NCBI GenBank assembly: GCA_001936135.1
Contig: CP012812.1
Span: forward strand, 248,001 to 312,000
DNA length: 64,000 nucleotides
Source of the DNA: Saccharomycopsis fibuligera x Saccharomycopsis cf. fibuligera
Taxonomy: Eukaryota; Ascomycota; Saccharomycetes; Ascoideales; Saccharomycopsidaceae
Direction: 5' to 3'
In this document: one piece after another, positions 28,481 to 37,501 of the stretch
How the letters are laid out: every line of letters begins with the position of its first letter
How positions within the stretch are numbered: the first letter of the stretch is position 1
Notes under the pieces: generated by a model
Told to the model about the DNA's origin: nothing
Seen by the model: only the letters and a program-made list of their open reading frames with translations
The model's database searches: none
Made by a program: the position numbers and the translations under genes

Positions 28481-31400
28481 CTAGTTTATATAGGGCAAGC
28501 TTTTGTATATTGTATTGATAATCTTCAAGCTGTGCTCATGCTCCGGACACTCATCTTTCCAATACTCATAAATGGTCTTTGTCTGCTCAATGAACCTCGA
28601 CAACTCTTTCTTCTCGAAAAAATAAATACCAAATTTCTTATAAATAATCATCAATATAATAGAAGCCAAGTAAATGTCTCTTAAGCGATACCAACTTCCG
28701 TGTCTCCTCTCGCTAGCAAACTGGATCAAGTCATCAATGCGCAAAAATTGACTGCATATATCTTTCAAAAAGGAAACAATGTATGGGTGCATCATTGCGT
28801 TATAATCAATGTGGCGGAGTGCCATTTGTTGATGAGTATAATTAGGCATTGGTAATGGAACTACTGTTGAAATAAAATATAATAATGGCAAACATAAACA
28901 CTCTTTAATCCTTACTACTCGTTCATCAGCACACCGTAGTGGAGTTGATAATTTTTGCTGATTGAGGAACTTTTCAAATATTTTCAACAAGTCGCCAGTT
29001 TCTTTCAAAAAATCTTGTATTAGTTCGACAAATTTTTCTTGGTTTAAGCTTTGCCAATTTGTCTCAATTATCAATCTTGAAGATGGTGATGAAAGCAATG
29101 ATGATTTATGGTTTTCTTTGAGCGACTTGCTAAAAAACCTGTTGCAAATCTTATTAATAATTGGCCGCACAAACACCTCCGTTAAATAAAATGCCCACCC
29201 ATCTTTCAAAACTGGATCCTCGTTGTTGATGTTAGTGGGTATTCGTAGATCACGAATCTTGAATGGTGGTTTGTATGTAAGGATCCCCGATGATGAGTAC
29301 AATGGGGAAAGGTAAAGTTTAAGCTCAGATTCATTTTTGTAGCACTGCCAAAAAATTCGTTGCACTAGTTGTAAATGGTCTTCACACTGGCATCCTAAAG
29401 CACCACCAGTACTTGGATCAGCATCATTGTCATTATCATCCTTGCGCATTTCCAAGTAAATGATGATCATTGATGACGCATTGTATATGTGATGCCATGC
29501 TTCAACGGGCTTTACCATAAAATTTTTGTAAATTGATAGCAACAAATGATATTGAATGTCCCACAAAGAGTAAAATTCTCTGGTAAAGGTGGTGCTATTG
29601 CTGCTGTGTGGTACATTTGGCATATCGGCGATATTGGAAGATCTAGTCAAGAATTCAATCTGGAGTGAAAGTTTGTATAAAATGTATGCCAATTTGCCCT
29701 TTCCTCCATCTTCCCTTTCAAAGAATGATGACTTGTAGTTAGAAATTCTGGGGTTGGATCGGTTGTATCGTGAGGAAAGCATACCGGCAGCACACACAAT
29801 TAGCAACACAAACAAGGGTACCTGATGAAGTTCTTGCCCCACAACATCGCTTCCATCGCTGACATAATAGCCAGTGCGACTGGGAGCCCGATTACAGTAG
29901 TCTAGAAAGAAACTGCCTTTTTGTTCTCCGTACTCTATGCTGTCATACTTGACCTCTGACTCACTCAAGCCATTCTGATTTTCATAATCAAACTGGATCT
30001 TTTGATCAATAAGAAATGTTTTATACGCTTTTTTCAACCGCCTAGTACTTTTGCGAAGCACAGTGATGTCCATAAATAAGTTACCACTAGTATGAACATG
30101 CAAAATAAAATCGTTCACCCATTTGCTCACATTTGCCATAAAAAGTGGTTCTAGCTGCGCCATTAGTTTGAAGTTGTGTAAATTCAAATCTGGCAAATTC
30201 TCAACATCAATTAGCTCTGATAATGATGTTCTCTGTTTTGGAGCTTTTACGGACGTTGATGGTTTTGCAATATTCGGGCATTGTGAGTCGATTTTAAGTC
30301 TCGTTACAGTTTGATTTTCATTTGAGTCATTGCTATCATTGTCGGATAAGTCAGCCATGGCTTCTAGTTTCATTGGGTTATCAATAATATTATCAATCCT
30401 AAGCACTGACCCAGTTGGTTTGAAACTTTGAGTTTGAGATTCCGGCGCAGTAGATGCGCTATCTGACTTGGAAGTGGGTCTTGAGTCTGATTTAATGCTA
30501 CTGCTATCATCATTTCCATCCTCATTCAGTTGGTCAGGGCTGTCACTTTTGCTCTTTCCATCATGTAATACAGTACTTTCACTTTTTCTTCTGACATTGC
30601 TGCTGCTTCTGCTTCTGCTGCTTCTGCTGCTTCTGCTGCTTCTGCTGCTTCTGCTGCTTCTGCTGCTTCTGCTGCTTCTGCTGCTTCTGCTGCTTCTGCT
30701 GCTACTTTCATCACCATACATATAAGCAAACTTAACTTCATAATGTAGAACATGCAGCCCATGCTTTTGCATAGTAGCTTTGATATTCAGCACATTATCG
30801 TACTTCCCATCAAATATTGGCCATTTAAGAATTCTTTCTACTGATCTGTCCCAGTAACCGGCATAAAACTGTTGATGAACATCTCCGGAATCAGCCACCC
30901 CGCTAATATTCTTAGTATTGAAGCTATTCCGATCTTTGGCATTATTATTGTCACTACTATTGTTATTCCTGTTACTTAGCAGATTGTGATTATCAACTCC
31001 ATTGAAACTATCACTAAGTGAGTCAGGAGGTGAGAATTTTGTGCTAAAATAATACGGGCTCAATTGCCTGAAGTCCGTTGCTCGTTTAGCATCTAAAAGT
31101 TGCTGATTTTGACTATTTAGCAATTTGAGGTTTGTTGAAATATCCAAGATTGCAGAATTTATCAATGACGACCTAGCATAAATATCATTATCATCACCAT
31201 CACCATCACCATCACCATCACCGCCAGTAGCATTGAAATCGCTATCTGTACCATTGTGAATGGATTCAATGTTTGTGTTTGTACTGTGAGATTCTTTATT
31301 GTGACTTTGTGTGTCCAAAACCTTAATCAACTTCTGTACTTTGAAACTAAGCTCTGAAATTGAAGCACTTGCATTATTCCATATTCCGCTAATTGCGCTT

Positions 31401-32875
31401 GGGATATCATCTCGAGTATCGTTTTTATACATATGGCTAACATCAACACCGTCACCCGCGCTATTACCATGACCGTTAAACGTAACTTTGTTATCTAGTT
31501 GCTGTCCATCCGTGCCTATATTATTGTAACTATGTTCATAGCTTACCGGGGTACCGTAGCTACCATTGCTCAACTCTGCAAAATTGCTGCCGTTATTATT
31601 GATACTAATTGTTTTGTTGTGCGGAGGGTTCCCGAGGTTGTAAAACCCTGGACTTGGTTTCGGTGTTGATGCTGCTGCTGCCATGTAGTATGGAGTGCTT
31701 GGGAAGCAAATGTTGGGGATTTCCAAATTGCTAACGATGGCACCAATCAGGCCGCCGCTATTGACATCACTGCTATTGCTACTAGTGTGGTTGCCATCAA
31801 CATTGGTATCAGAGTCAACATTGTTGTTTGGTTTAATATTGCGGTAATGATTACTATTATTAGTGTTGTTATACTTAGAATGTTGGATCTTGACCTCGTT
31901 AGTGATGTTTGCGGAAGGCGCTGATGGCACTGCTTTAGACAACGAAGACGTGGACACAACTTTCATGTAGTCCACTTTCAGCTGTACTTCGGCTTTTGTT
32001 TTCAGTCCGTTATCTTTACCATGCTCCTCGATATCACGGTTTCGATAATGGCAATCCGGAAACAACACCACCTCACTGCTGCTTCCCTCTTTCCAAGAAC
32101 CATTCTTTTCAATTTTTCCACCGCCAGATACCCCATTTTTACGCTGCCGTCGCTGCTGTTGCTGTTGCTTGGCAACATTGGTTAAAAGTTTCTTATCATA
32201 GATCGCCTTACATGCAGAACATATAGGTTTTGCACCATCACATTTTTTCTTCTTTAACCGACACGACTCGCAAGCAATTTTAATTTTTTTTCTGGTTTTG
32301 CTTGATTTTTTTCCTTCTTGGTGAGCGTTGCCCATTTTTGAAAATTCTGATGATGCTGGTTGTGCAATCAAGCCGTTTTTATTGCTATTGCTATTATGAT
32401 TGTTTTCTTTTTCACCAGTGACGTTTAATATTTGTTCTTGGGCGACCTCAATCACGTCTGATTCTGACCTTGATTCTGGCTTTTCGCTTTCGCTTTGTCT
32501 TTCTCTTTCTCTTCCTTTCCGTTCGCTTCTCTTCTCCGCCTCTACCATCTCTTCTTTTGGCTCATTTTCTGTTATTTTGTCGACTGTTTCATTATGTTGG
32601 GTAGTTGTTCTTAGCTGCTGAGCCCCTTGATATCTATGAATGCTGCTACTGTTGGATGCCTTGTCCCCGTCTGAGACCCTAACTGGAAGGTTAACTTTTT
32701 TGTCAATATAAGTATCTGTGCTTTTGCTATCTAAACCAACTTGATGTTGATAAGCATCATCATCATCATCATCATCATCATCAACGGCAATGCGGGGCAG
32801 CAATGGCGGCAACGGCGCAGACAAGAGCTCACTCATATTCAACATATTGAGCCTGAAAATTGACCCATAATCCAT
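28481..32875 (-). CDS. Large Zn2Cys6 fungal transcription factor, 1464 aa
   Basis: The zinc cluster starts near residue 202 after a basic stretch (KKSSKTRKKIKIA): CESCRLKKKKCDGAKPICSAC gives Cys-X2-Cys-X6-Cys-X6-Cys-X2-Cys. The sixth Cys of the usual cluster is missing at the normal distance and is best supplied by DCHYRN about 52 residues later, after a Gln/Arg/Gly-rich insert. Residues about 310-700 are Asn/Ser/Asp-rich and disordered. An SSR repeat lies near 727-755. The C-terminal half (about 900-1460) is the helical fungal-specific middle homology region. An Asp9 run lies at 32-40. It is probably a nuclear DNA-binding regulator. I cannot name the orthologue. The start is the first ATG of the frame. 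A second ATG at residue 11 is equally possible. Confidence 0.85.
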   Translation of the reverse strand: MDYGSIFRLNMLNMSELLSAPLPPLLPRIAVDDDDDDDDDAYQHQVGLDSKSTDTYIDKKVNLPVRVSDGDKASNSSSIHRYQGAQQLRTTTQHNETVDKITENEPKEEMVEAEKRSERKGRERERQSESEKPESRSESDVIEVAQEQILNVTGEKENNHNSNSNKNGLIAQPASSEFSKMGNAHQEGKKSSKTRKKIKIACESCRLKKKKCDGAKPICSACKAIYDKKLLTNVAKQQQQQRRQRKNGVSGGGKIEKNGSWKEGSSSEVVLFPDCHYRNRDIEEHGKDNGLKTKAEVQLKVDYMKVVSTSSLSKAVPSAPSANITNEVKIQHSKYNNTNNSNHYRNIKPNNNVDSDTNVDGNHTSSNSSDVNSGGLIGAIVSNLEIPNICFPSTPYYMAAAASTPKPSPGFYNLGNPPHNKTISINNNGSNFAELSNGSYGTPVSYEHSYNNIGTDGQQLDNKVTFNGHGNSAGDGVDVSHMYKNDTRDDIPSAISGIWNNASASISELSFKVQKLIKVLDTQSHNKESHSTNTNIESIHNGTDSDFNATGGDGDGDGDGDDNDIYARSSLINSAILDISTNLKLLNSQNQQLLDAKRATDFRQLSPYYFSTKFSPPDSLSDSFNGVDNHNLLSNRNNNSSDNNNAKDRNSFNTKNISGVADSGDVHQQFYAGYWDRSVERILKWPIFDGKYDNVLNIKATMQKHGLHVLHYEVKFAYMYGDESSSRSSRSSRSSRSSRSSRSSRSSRSSRSSRSRSSSNVRRKSESTVLHDGKSKSDSPDQLNEDGNDDSSSIKSDSRPTSKSDSASTAPESQTQSFKPTGSVLRIDNIIDNPMKLEAMADLSDNDSNDSNENQTVTRLKIDSQCPNIAKPSTSVKAPKQRTSLSELIDVENLPDLNLHNFKLMAQLEPLFMANVSKWVNDFILHVHTSGNLFMDITVLRKSTRRLKKAYKTFLIDQKIQFDYENQNGLSESEVKYDSIEYGEQKGSFFLDYCNRAPSRTGYYVSDGSDVVGQELHQVPLFVLLIVCAAGMLSSRYNRSNPRISNYKSSFFEREDGGKGKLAYILYKLSLQIEFLTRSSNIADMPNVPHSSNSTTFTREFYSLWDIQYHLLLSIYKNFMVKPVEAWHHIYNASSMIIIYLEMRKDDNDNDADPSTGGALGCQCEDHLQLVQRIFWQCYKNESELKLYLSPLYSSSGILTYKPPFKIRDLRIPTNINNEDPVLKDGWAFYLTEVFVRPIINKICNRFFSKSLKENHKSSLLSSPSSRLIIETNWQSLNQEKFVELIQDFLKETGDLLKIFEKFLNQQKLSTPLRCADERVVRIKECLCLPLLYFISTVVPLPMPNYTHQQMALRHIDYNAMMHPYIVSFLKDICSQFLRIDDLIQFASERRHGSWYRLRDIYLASIILMIIYKKFGIYFFEKKELSRFIEQTKTIYEYWKDECPEHEHSLKIINTIYKSLPYIN
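30598..30702. repeat. Triplet-type microsatellite inside the zinc-cluster gene
   Basis: About 100 bases of repeated CTTCTGCTG units encode the (Ser-Ser-Arg)n tract of the transcription factor on the minus strand. The nine-base period keeps the frame, so length changes would alter only the number of SSR units. Confidence 0.85.
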
Positions 32876-33434
32876 CGTGAATCATATTAAATCCAGTCTT
32901 TGTTGCTTAAGTTTCAGTTTATTTGTATTTCTCTATAGTTACAGCAAAAACAGCTAGGCTACTGCCACTCTCTGGCGGGAAACGGGGTTCAAGTGTACAC
33001 TATAGGCTATTAATTCTGGAGGCAAACAAACTTGGTGCGGTGCTCTGCGTTTTTGTTTTTCTTGCAATGTGGTGGGTGGTGATGCCATGCAGTCTTTACG
33101 ATTTTCCCCTGGACCGGCAATACAAGTAAGCCAGTGTGGATATATACAAAGATACTGAAATGAAAATGAAAGTGTCTAATTGATGTGTAAGATGTTGTAC
33201 ATTGACGATGCATGGGATTATAAGTGTAATAAAAAGATATAGAAAAATAAAAGTTGAGGAGCAAACTGAGAAATGAAAAAGTGAAAAACACGGATAAAAT
33301 CAAAACAGAAAAATAACACAAGAGCAAGAGTACCACCACAAGAATAATAGTGAACAAAACATAAAATAATAGAAAAAAAAAAGAAGAGAAAATCATCTAA
33401 GAATAAAATATGCGTTATATATATGAAACACCAT
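32876..33434. promoter_or_regulatory. Region between the zinc-cluster gene promoter and the PNO1 3' end
   Basis: About 560 bases. The part next to 32876 is the 5' side of the zinc-cluster gene. The part next to 33434 is A-rich and is the PNO1 3' UTR. No gene seen. Confidence 0.4.
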
Positions 33435-34106
33435 TTAATATCTCTCCTTCATTCTTGAACTAACAACTCTCAAATTGTTGTAAATTTTATTTTGCGGGCT
33501 ACCCAAAATCAAACTCACCACAAATTGTTTAGCCATATTGATATTAGTGAAAGTTCCCAAAATATGAATTTTGCTATCAGCCAACACAATTCTCGTCTTT
33601 GTACTATTTTCAATAGAGAATTTAGTTTTACCGTCCTTACCGGCAATTCTCCCAATCGCTCTACTCAAATGCTGGCCAGTCAAGGTCTTCACATCCTTCA
33701 CTTCGAAAGTCTGGATGAACAAGTCATCCAATTTGATCAACGAAATGCAATCGTTGATATCGAATCCATAATTGAAAGCAGTCAAAAAGTCCACTGCTTT
33801 CTGTAGTGCGATTTCCGGGTTTGGGGTCTTTGCATGACTTCTCAAATCAATGGTTTTCTTACTCAAATTCAATTTCATTTGTAACTGTAACTGATTTATT
33901 ATAGGTGGATAGATTTTAACCCAGTTGTTCTTCAATGGCGTGAGTCTATGAGCTGAAACTTGCACTTTTCTATAAAGTGGTTTGGCACTAGTGTTGGCTT
34001 TGGCAACGGCCTCAGCGGCAAAACGTGGTTTGCCTTCGTCATCAACGATAAGCTTTTCGCTTGGTTTTGGAACAGGAGCTTCTTTGGCTGCAGTTGGTGC
34101 TGACAT
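33435..34106 (-). CDS. PNO1: KH-domain ribosome assembly factor Pno1 (Dim2), 223 aa
   Basis: Pno1 binds the 3' region of 20S pre-rRNA near the Nob1 cleavage site and is essential for 40S maturation. After a charged N-terminus, the conserved body begins PRFAAEAVAKANTSAKPLYRKVQVSAHRLTPLKNNWVKIYPPI. The C-terminal KH domain has TLTGQHLSRAIGRIAGKDGKTKFSIENSTKTRIVLADSKIHILGTF, in which GRIAGKDGKT is the GxxG-type loop, and ends RVVSSRMKERY. The start at 34106 (MSAPTAAKEAP) is chosen. An ATG at 34160 would add 18 residues not expected for the family. A PAC element upstream agrees with a ribosome-biogenesis role. Confident assignment. Confidence 0.95.
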   Translation of the reverse strand: MSAPTAAKEAPVPKPSEKLIVDDEGKPRFAAEAVAKANTSAKPLYRKVQVSAHRLTPLKNNWVKIYPPIINQLQLQMKLNLSKKTIDLRSHAKTPNPEIALQKAVDFLTAFNYGFDINDCISLIKLDDLFIQTFEVKDVKTLTGQHLSRAIGRIAGKDGKTKFSIENSTKTRIVLADSKIHILGTFTNINMAKQFVVSLILGSPQNKIYNNLRVVSSRMKERY

Positions 34107-34216
34107 GTTGTGTTGTGTTTGAGCGATATGGTATGCTATCCTTGCACAAGTTGTTTCCAATAACTGATGATGATGTGCTATTTTTTTTTGATTTGACTTG
34201 TAAGGAAAAAATAAAA

Positions 34217-34221
<5 letters not shown>

Positions 34222-34254
<33 letters not shown>
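34222..34254. repeat. Poly-T tract, 33 bases, in the PNO1 promoter
   Basis: Homopolymer run directly beside the PAC site. Poly(dA:dT) tracts often keep yeast ribosome-biogenesis promoters free of nucleosomes. Confidence 0.85.
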
Positions 34255-34260
34255 CAAGCG

Positions 34261-34268
34261 GCGATGAG
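34261..34268 (+). promoter_or_regulatory. PAC element (GCGATGAG) upstream of PNO1
   Basis: GCGATGAG is the core PAC motif bound by Dot6/Tod6-type factors in yeast ribosome-biogenesis promoters. It lies about 155 bases upstream of the PNO1 ATG (34106) beside a long T-tract that may stand in for the RRPE element. Motif identity is seen directly. The function here is inferred. Confidence 0.6.
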
Positions 34269-34486
34269 GCCGGGTGACTAGTTGTCCGGAGATCTCCAAC
34301 ATGAGCAGCACAATACAAGAAATATCTATATTCTACTACTACTACTCACTTGCAACTTGGAAAAAAAAAGCACACCTTTATGTAAAAAAAAAAAAAAAAT
34401 AGCATATATGCCATAACGTAAAGCAAAGCTAAATACAAGCATCTATCAAACAGATATACAATATAAATATACATATAAAACTTAAA

Positions 34487-35521
34487 TCAAGCAGCAAACG
34501 TTTCTATAATGGCCTGTTTCAATGCTTCAACCGATTCTCTGGAGATCTGGTAATGGAAACCGATTCTATTACCAGACAATTTAATTCCTTTAGTAGCAGC
34601 GGTTTTATTCAATTGGTCGATTTTCTCCTTTGGAGCATCAACCCAAACGAAATTCGTATCCACTGGATACAACAATTTAACGCCATTTTCCTTACATGTT
34701 TGGCCAACTTCCTTGGCTATTTCATGACTGTATTGCAACAAGGTTGGGAATGTCTTATCCAAGGCATAGCGAGCCATAGAAGTGATCACACCAGCTTGAC
34801 GCAAGTTACCACCATTTTGCTTTCTGAATCTTTTGGCAATAGCCACGATTTCCTTGGAGCCAACAAGCACTGATCCGATTGGAGCACCAATACCTTTGGA
34901 CAAACATAACGACACAGAATCAAAATGTTTGGTGTACTCTTTGATTGGAATACCGGTGGCAGCACTAGCGTTCCATAGTCTGGCACCGTCCAAGTGGGTC
35001 TTAATGTTGTGTTCACGACACCAGTCAGTGATCTTGACAATCTCTTCCAATGGTACAATCACCCCACTGATGGTGTTTTCCAAACTGACGACTCTAGTAG
35101 TAGCAAAATAGTACTCTTCAGACAAAATAACGTTTTTCTTAACGTCTTCCAAAGTCAAATAAAGACCGTTAGCTGGAATCACTGGAGTGACCATTGCTTG
35201 GGACAACATGGCAAGACCAGCAGCTTCATAGTGGTAAACATGAGCACGGTGGTCCAAGAGAATAGAGTATGGTGGCTGGTGCAATAATGATCTGAGAGCG
35301 ATCTGATTAGACATGACCCCCGAAACACAGTAAAGACCGGCTTCCTTACCAGCTATATCGGCGACATAAGATCCAAGGTCGTTTGTGTTCTTGTCCTCGT
35401 AGTAGTCGTCATCACCCAATGAGCACGTCAAGGCGGCGTTCACAATGTCTGGGGATGGAGCTGTGAAAGTATCACTTCTAAAATCGTTGTGAGTAGGAGA
35501 TTTGAATTCGCTGTTAGTCAT
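34487..35521 (-). CDS. GLY1: Low-specificity L-threonine aldolase, 344 aa
   Basis: A pyridoxal-phosphate enzyme that cleaves threonine to glycine and acetaldehyde, the main glycine source in yeast on glucose. Seen motifs: FRSDTFTAPSP near the N-terminus, GDDDYYEDKNTN (36-47), THLDGARLWN (175-184) with Asp178 contacting the PLP ring nitrogen, and SLCLSKGIGAPIGS with the Schiff-base Lys209. QNGGNLRQAGV and the C-terminal FHYQISRESVEALKQAI complete the aldolase class fold. Length equals family norm. The first ATG is the start. An E-box (CACGTG, 35679-35684) lies 158 bases upstream. Confidence 0.96.
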   Translation of the reverse strand: MTNSEFKSPTHNDFRSDTFTAPSPDIVNAALTCSLGDDDYYEDKNTNDLGSYVADIAGKEAGLYCVSGVMSNQIALRSLLHQPPYSILLDHRAHVYHYEAAGLAMLSQAMVTPVIPANGLYLTLEDVKKNVILSEEYYFATTRVVSLENTISGVIVPLEEIVKITDWCREHNIKTHLDGARLWNASAATGIPIKEYTKHFDSVSLCLSKGIGAPIGSVLVGSKEIVAIAKRFRKQNGGNLRQAGVITSMARYALDKTFPTLLQYSHEIAKEVGQTCKENGVKLLYPVDTNFVWVDAPKEKIDQLNKTAATKGIKLSGNRIGFHYQISRESVEALKQAIIETFAA

Positions 35522-36467
35522 ATTGGAAAAGCGAGTGGGTGTATTGCAGTTGGTGTTAGATTTCCTTTATTTTTTTTTTTTTTTTTAAGATCTATTGTTT
35601 GCGGACAAAGGCAAACAATCACTATATTATAAATTGGATTTGTTTGAGAAAAGCGGAGTGTGGCTGAGGGAGCGAAAGCACGTGGGATCTCTGGGGACGG
35701 GTGGATGCTTCTAGAAGATGAACTAGAAGTAGTAACAAACAGAGGACGAAAAAGAGAGATAGATAGGTGTGTTCTAGTTGAATAGAAACTGGAGGGGGGT
35801 ACTGTGCGGAGGCAGTGGAAGAGAATGTGTGGATGATATAGTATCCTACCAGAGAAGGAAAGAAAGAAGGAAAGAAAAAAAAAAAAAAAGAAAGAACGAA
35901 AGAGAAATGAGCAAGATAAAACCGGAAAAATTTTTCTGCTTTGCGTGGGAAAACTTGGCGATGGTCTTTGGTCTTTGCTATAGTTAGCAGCAGACTTCGC
36001 AGACGCCGGAACGCTCGCTTAGCTGACTGGGCGCTGACGTAATCTGATCGAGGGGTTTGCCGGATTTTTTTTATCTTTGCCGGACTTGTCAGTGTTTTCT
36101 TTACTGAGTAGCTAGGTGCGCTGGATATCGCCGGCTATGTCCACACCTCTGACTCATATTCCTATATAAGACATCTGTTTCTTGGCTAACAGTACTCATT
36201 AAGTACTTACAGACGGACACCTTGCCCGTGCTATGTTGTATTTGTTGTTAACAGAACCCGGAAAATTGTGTCACTTGTCAATATTTTTGTCCCGTCCTGG
36301 AAAATCTGGCACTAGTGCGAGACCGACGTTAGTTTAGTGCACTGCGCCGGAGAGTGACACTCGTGCATTAGCAACAATAGTCATCAATTGTTGAACTGGC
36401 AGTCTGATTTATTATCGCAGCAATACAAACTGTCTGAGAAAACCTTTAACTGCGTTGTTCGCCTCAG
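35522..36467. promoter_or_regulatory. GLY1 promoter and a second possible + strand promoter
   Basis: Next to GLY1 are a T-run and the CACGTG E-box at 35679-35684. Further on, a Gcn4-type TGACTCA (36151-36157) is followed at once by CTATATAAG (about 36162-36170), a strong TATA-like sequence facing the + strand. The only ATG soon after (36233) opens a 34-codon frame. No gene is securely attached to this promoter. Confidence 0.4.
35679..35684. promoter_or_regulatory. E-box upstream of GLY1
   Basis: CACGTG 158 bases before the GLY1 ATG, a Cbf1-type site. Plausible for an amino-acid metabolism gene but not proven. Confidence 0.4.
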
Positions 36468-36698
36468 GTGGTGTATACTTTAGGAAGCGCCTTTTTAGGT
36501 ATTTATACAAGATTGCCTGAGTTTACGGCTACAAAAAGATATTCTGCTGTTCCGAAAGAAGCTTCTTTCGATAAACCTGATTTCCGTTTGGGTCAAGCGG
36601 CTGTAAAAAAAAATCGCAAAGGTAAGTCGTCCAAACTAAGGGCAATAATGCGTTGTTTACGTGAGTATTCGAAAGCTAGAAGAACTAAAATAGAGTGA
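36468..36698 (+). other. ATG-less open frame, possible exon or gene remnant
   Basis: An open frame of 76 codons with no ATG at its start (it can be read from about 36450). It follows a CAG that could be a splice acceptor, with a TTTAAC branch-like word about 20 bases before. It codes for a short hydrophobic start (VVYTLGSAFLGIY), then a basic region ending KARRTKIE. The only upstream ATG (36233) cannot be spliced to it in frame with the donor-like sites I tried. I do not recognise it. It may be a remnant or chance. Confidence 0.2.
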
Positions 36699-36799
36699 TC
36701 TTACTTGCTGGTAAGAGATAGTAAAAGATAAGAGCAGGTTATGCGGATGGAAATGACCTGAAAGCTCCAAACTAATACTACGTCTTCCGCATCATTTTG

Positions 36800-36820
36800 C
36801 AGCAGCAGCAGCAGCAGCAG
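36800..36820. repeat. (CAG)7 microsatellite
   Basis: Seven perfect CAG triplets outside any supported coding frame. Confidence 0.85.
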
Positions 36821-37405
36821 CGCTTTCCCAGTGTTATATCTACACACGAGAATCCATGCATATGTCTCACGTGCTTGCGATTAGTGTATAAAGTGTCTTT
36901 TGCTTTGAGACTGTGCTAAAGATTTTATGCCTCGTCGTCACCGTAGTTCTATTTGTAGACTAGTTTGTACCCGACAGCTACAGTGGGTCACCGAAATGTT
37001 GACCGTTGGGAGATAAGCAACTGGATAGATCAAGTTTTGAGATTTAAAAGGAAAAAAAAAAAAAGTGTGACATGAAGTGCCCTGCCTTACTGAGAAACTG
37101 GAAATTTGCAGACTGACATGCAGTCGTAAATGCCAAAGGCTTTATATTGCCAAAGAATACAAAAAGTCAAAAAGTCAAAACAAGAATAACGTAATTTGGA
37201 TTAAAAAATCGTAAAGCGCAGTAAGCATAAATAAAAGGCAACAAAAAACAAACAAGACAAGACAAAGCATAATAATAAATAAAAAGAATTTTTGAAAGCA
37301 GCAATTTTGTATGTGTATGCAGTGAGACAGTAAATAATATAAGAAAAACAAACAAGAATAAAAGACCAAAGCAGAACCTATTCTATAAACACATAACTAA
37401 TATAT

Positions 37406-37501
37406 ATATAAACATAATTTTTGGTTATTATTTGGAAATATAAACATAATTTTTGATTTTGATTTGGAGATATAAACATAATTTTTGATTTTGATTTGGA
37501 G
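37406..37501. repeat. Threefold 32-bp tandem repeat
   Basis: Copies at 37406-37437, 37438-37469 and 37470-37501. Each starts ATATAAACATAATTTTTG and ends ATTTGGAG or ATTTGGAA. Copies 2 and 3 are identical, and copy 1 differs at a few bases. It is a minisatellite in a gene-poor region. Confidence 0.9.

Larger units (their letters stand above)
34107..34486. promoter_or_regulatory. PNO1 promoter and GLY1 3' region
   Basis: About 380 bases. It holds a T-run of 33 bases at 34222-34254 and the PAC site at 34261-34268. An A-run lies near 34385-34399. No gene here. Confidence 0.5.
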
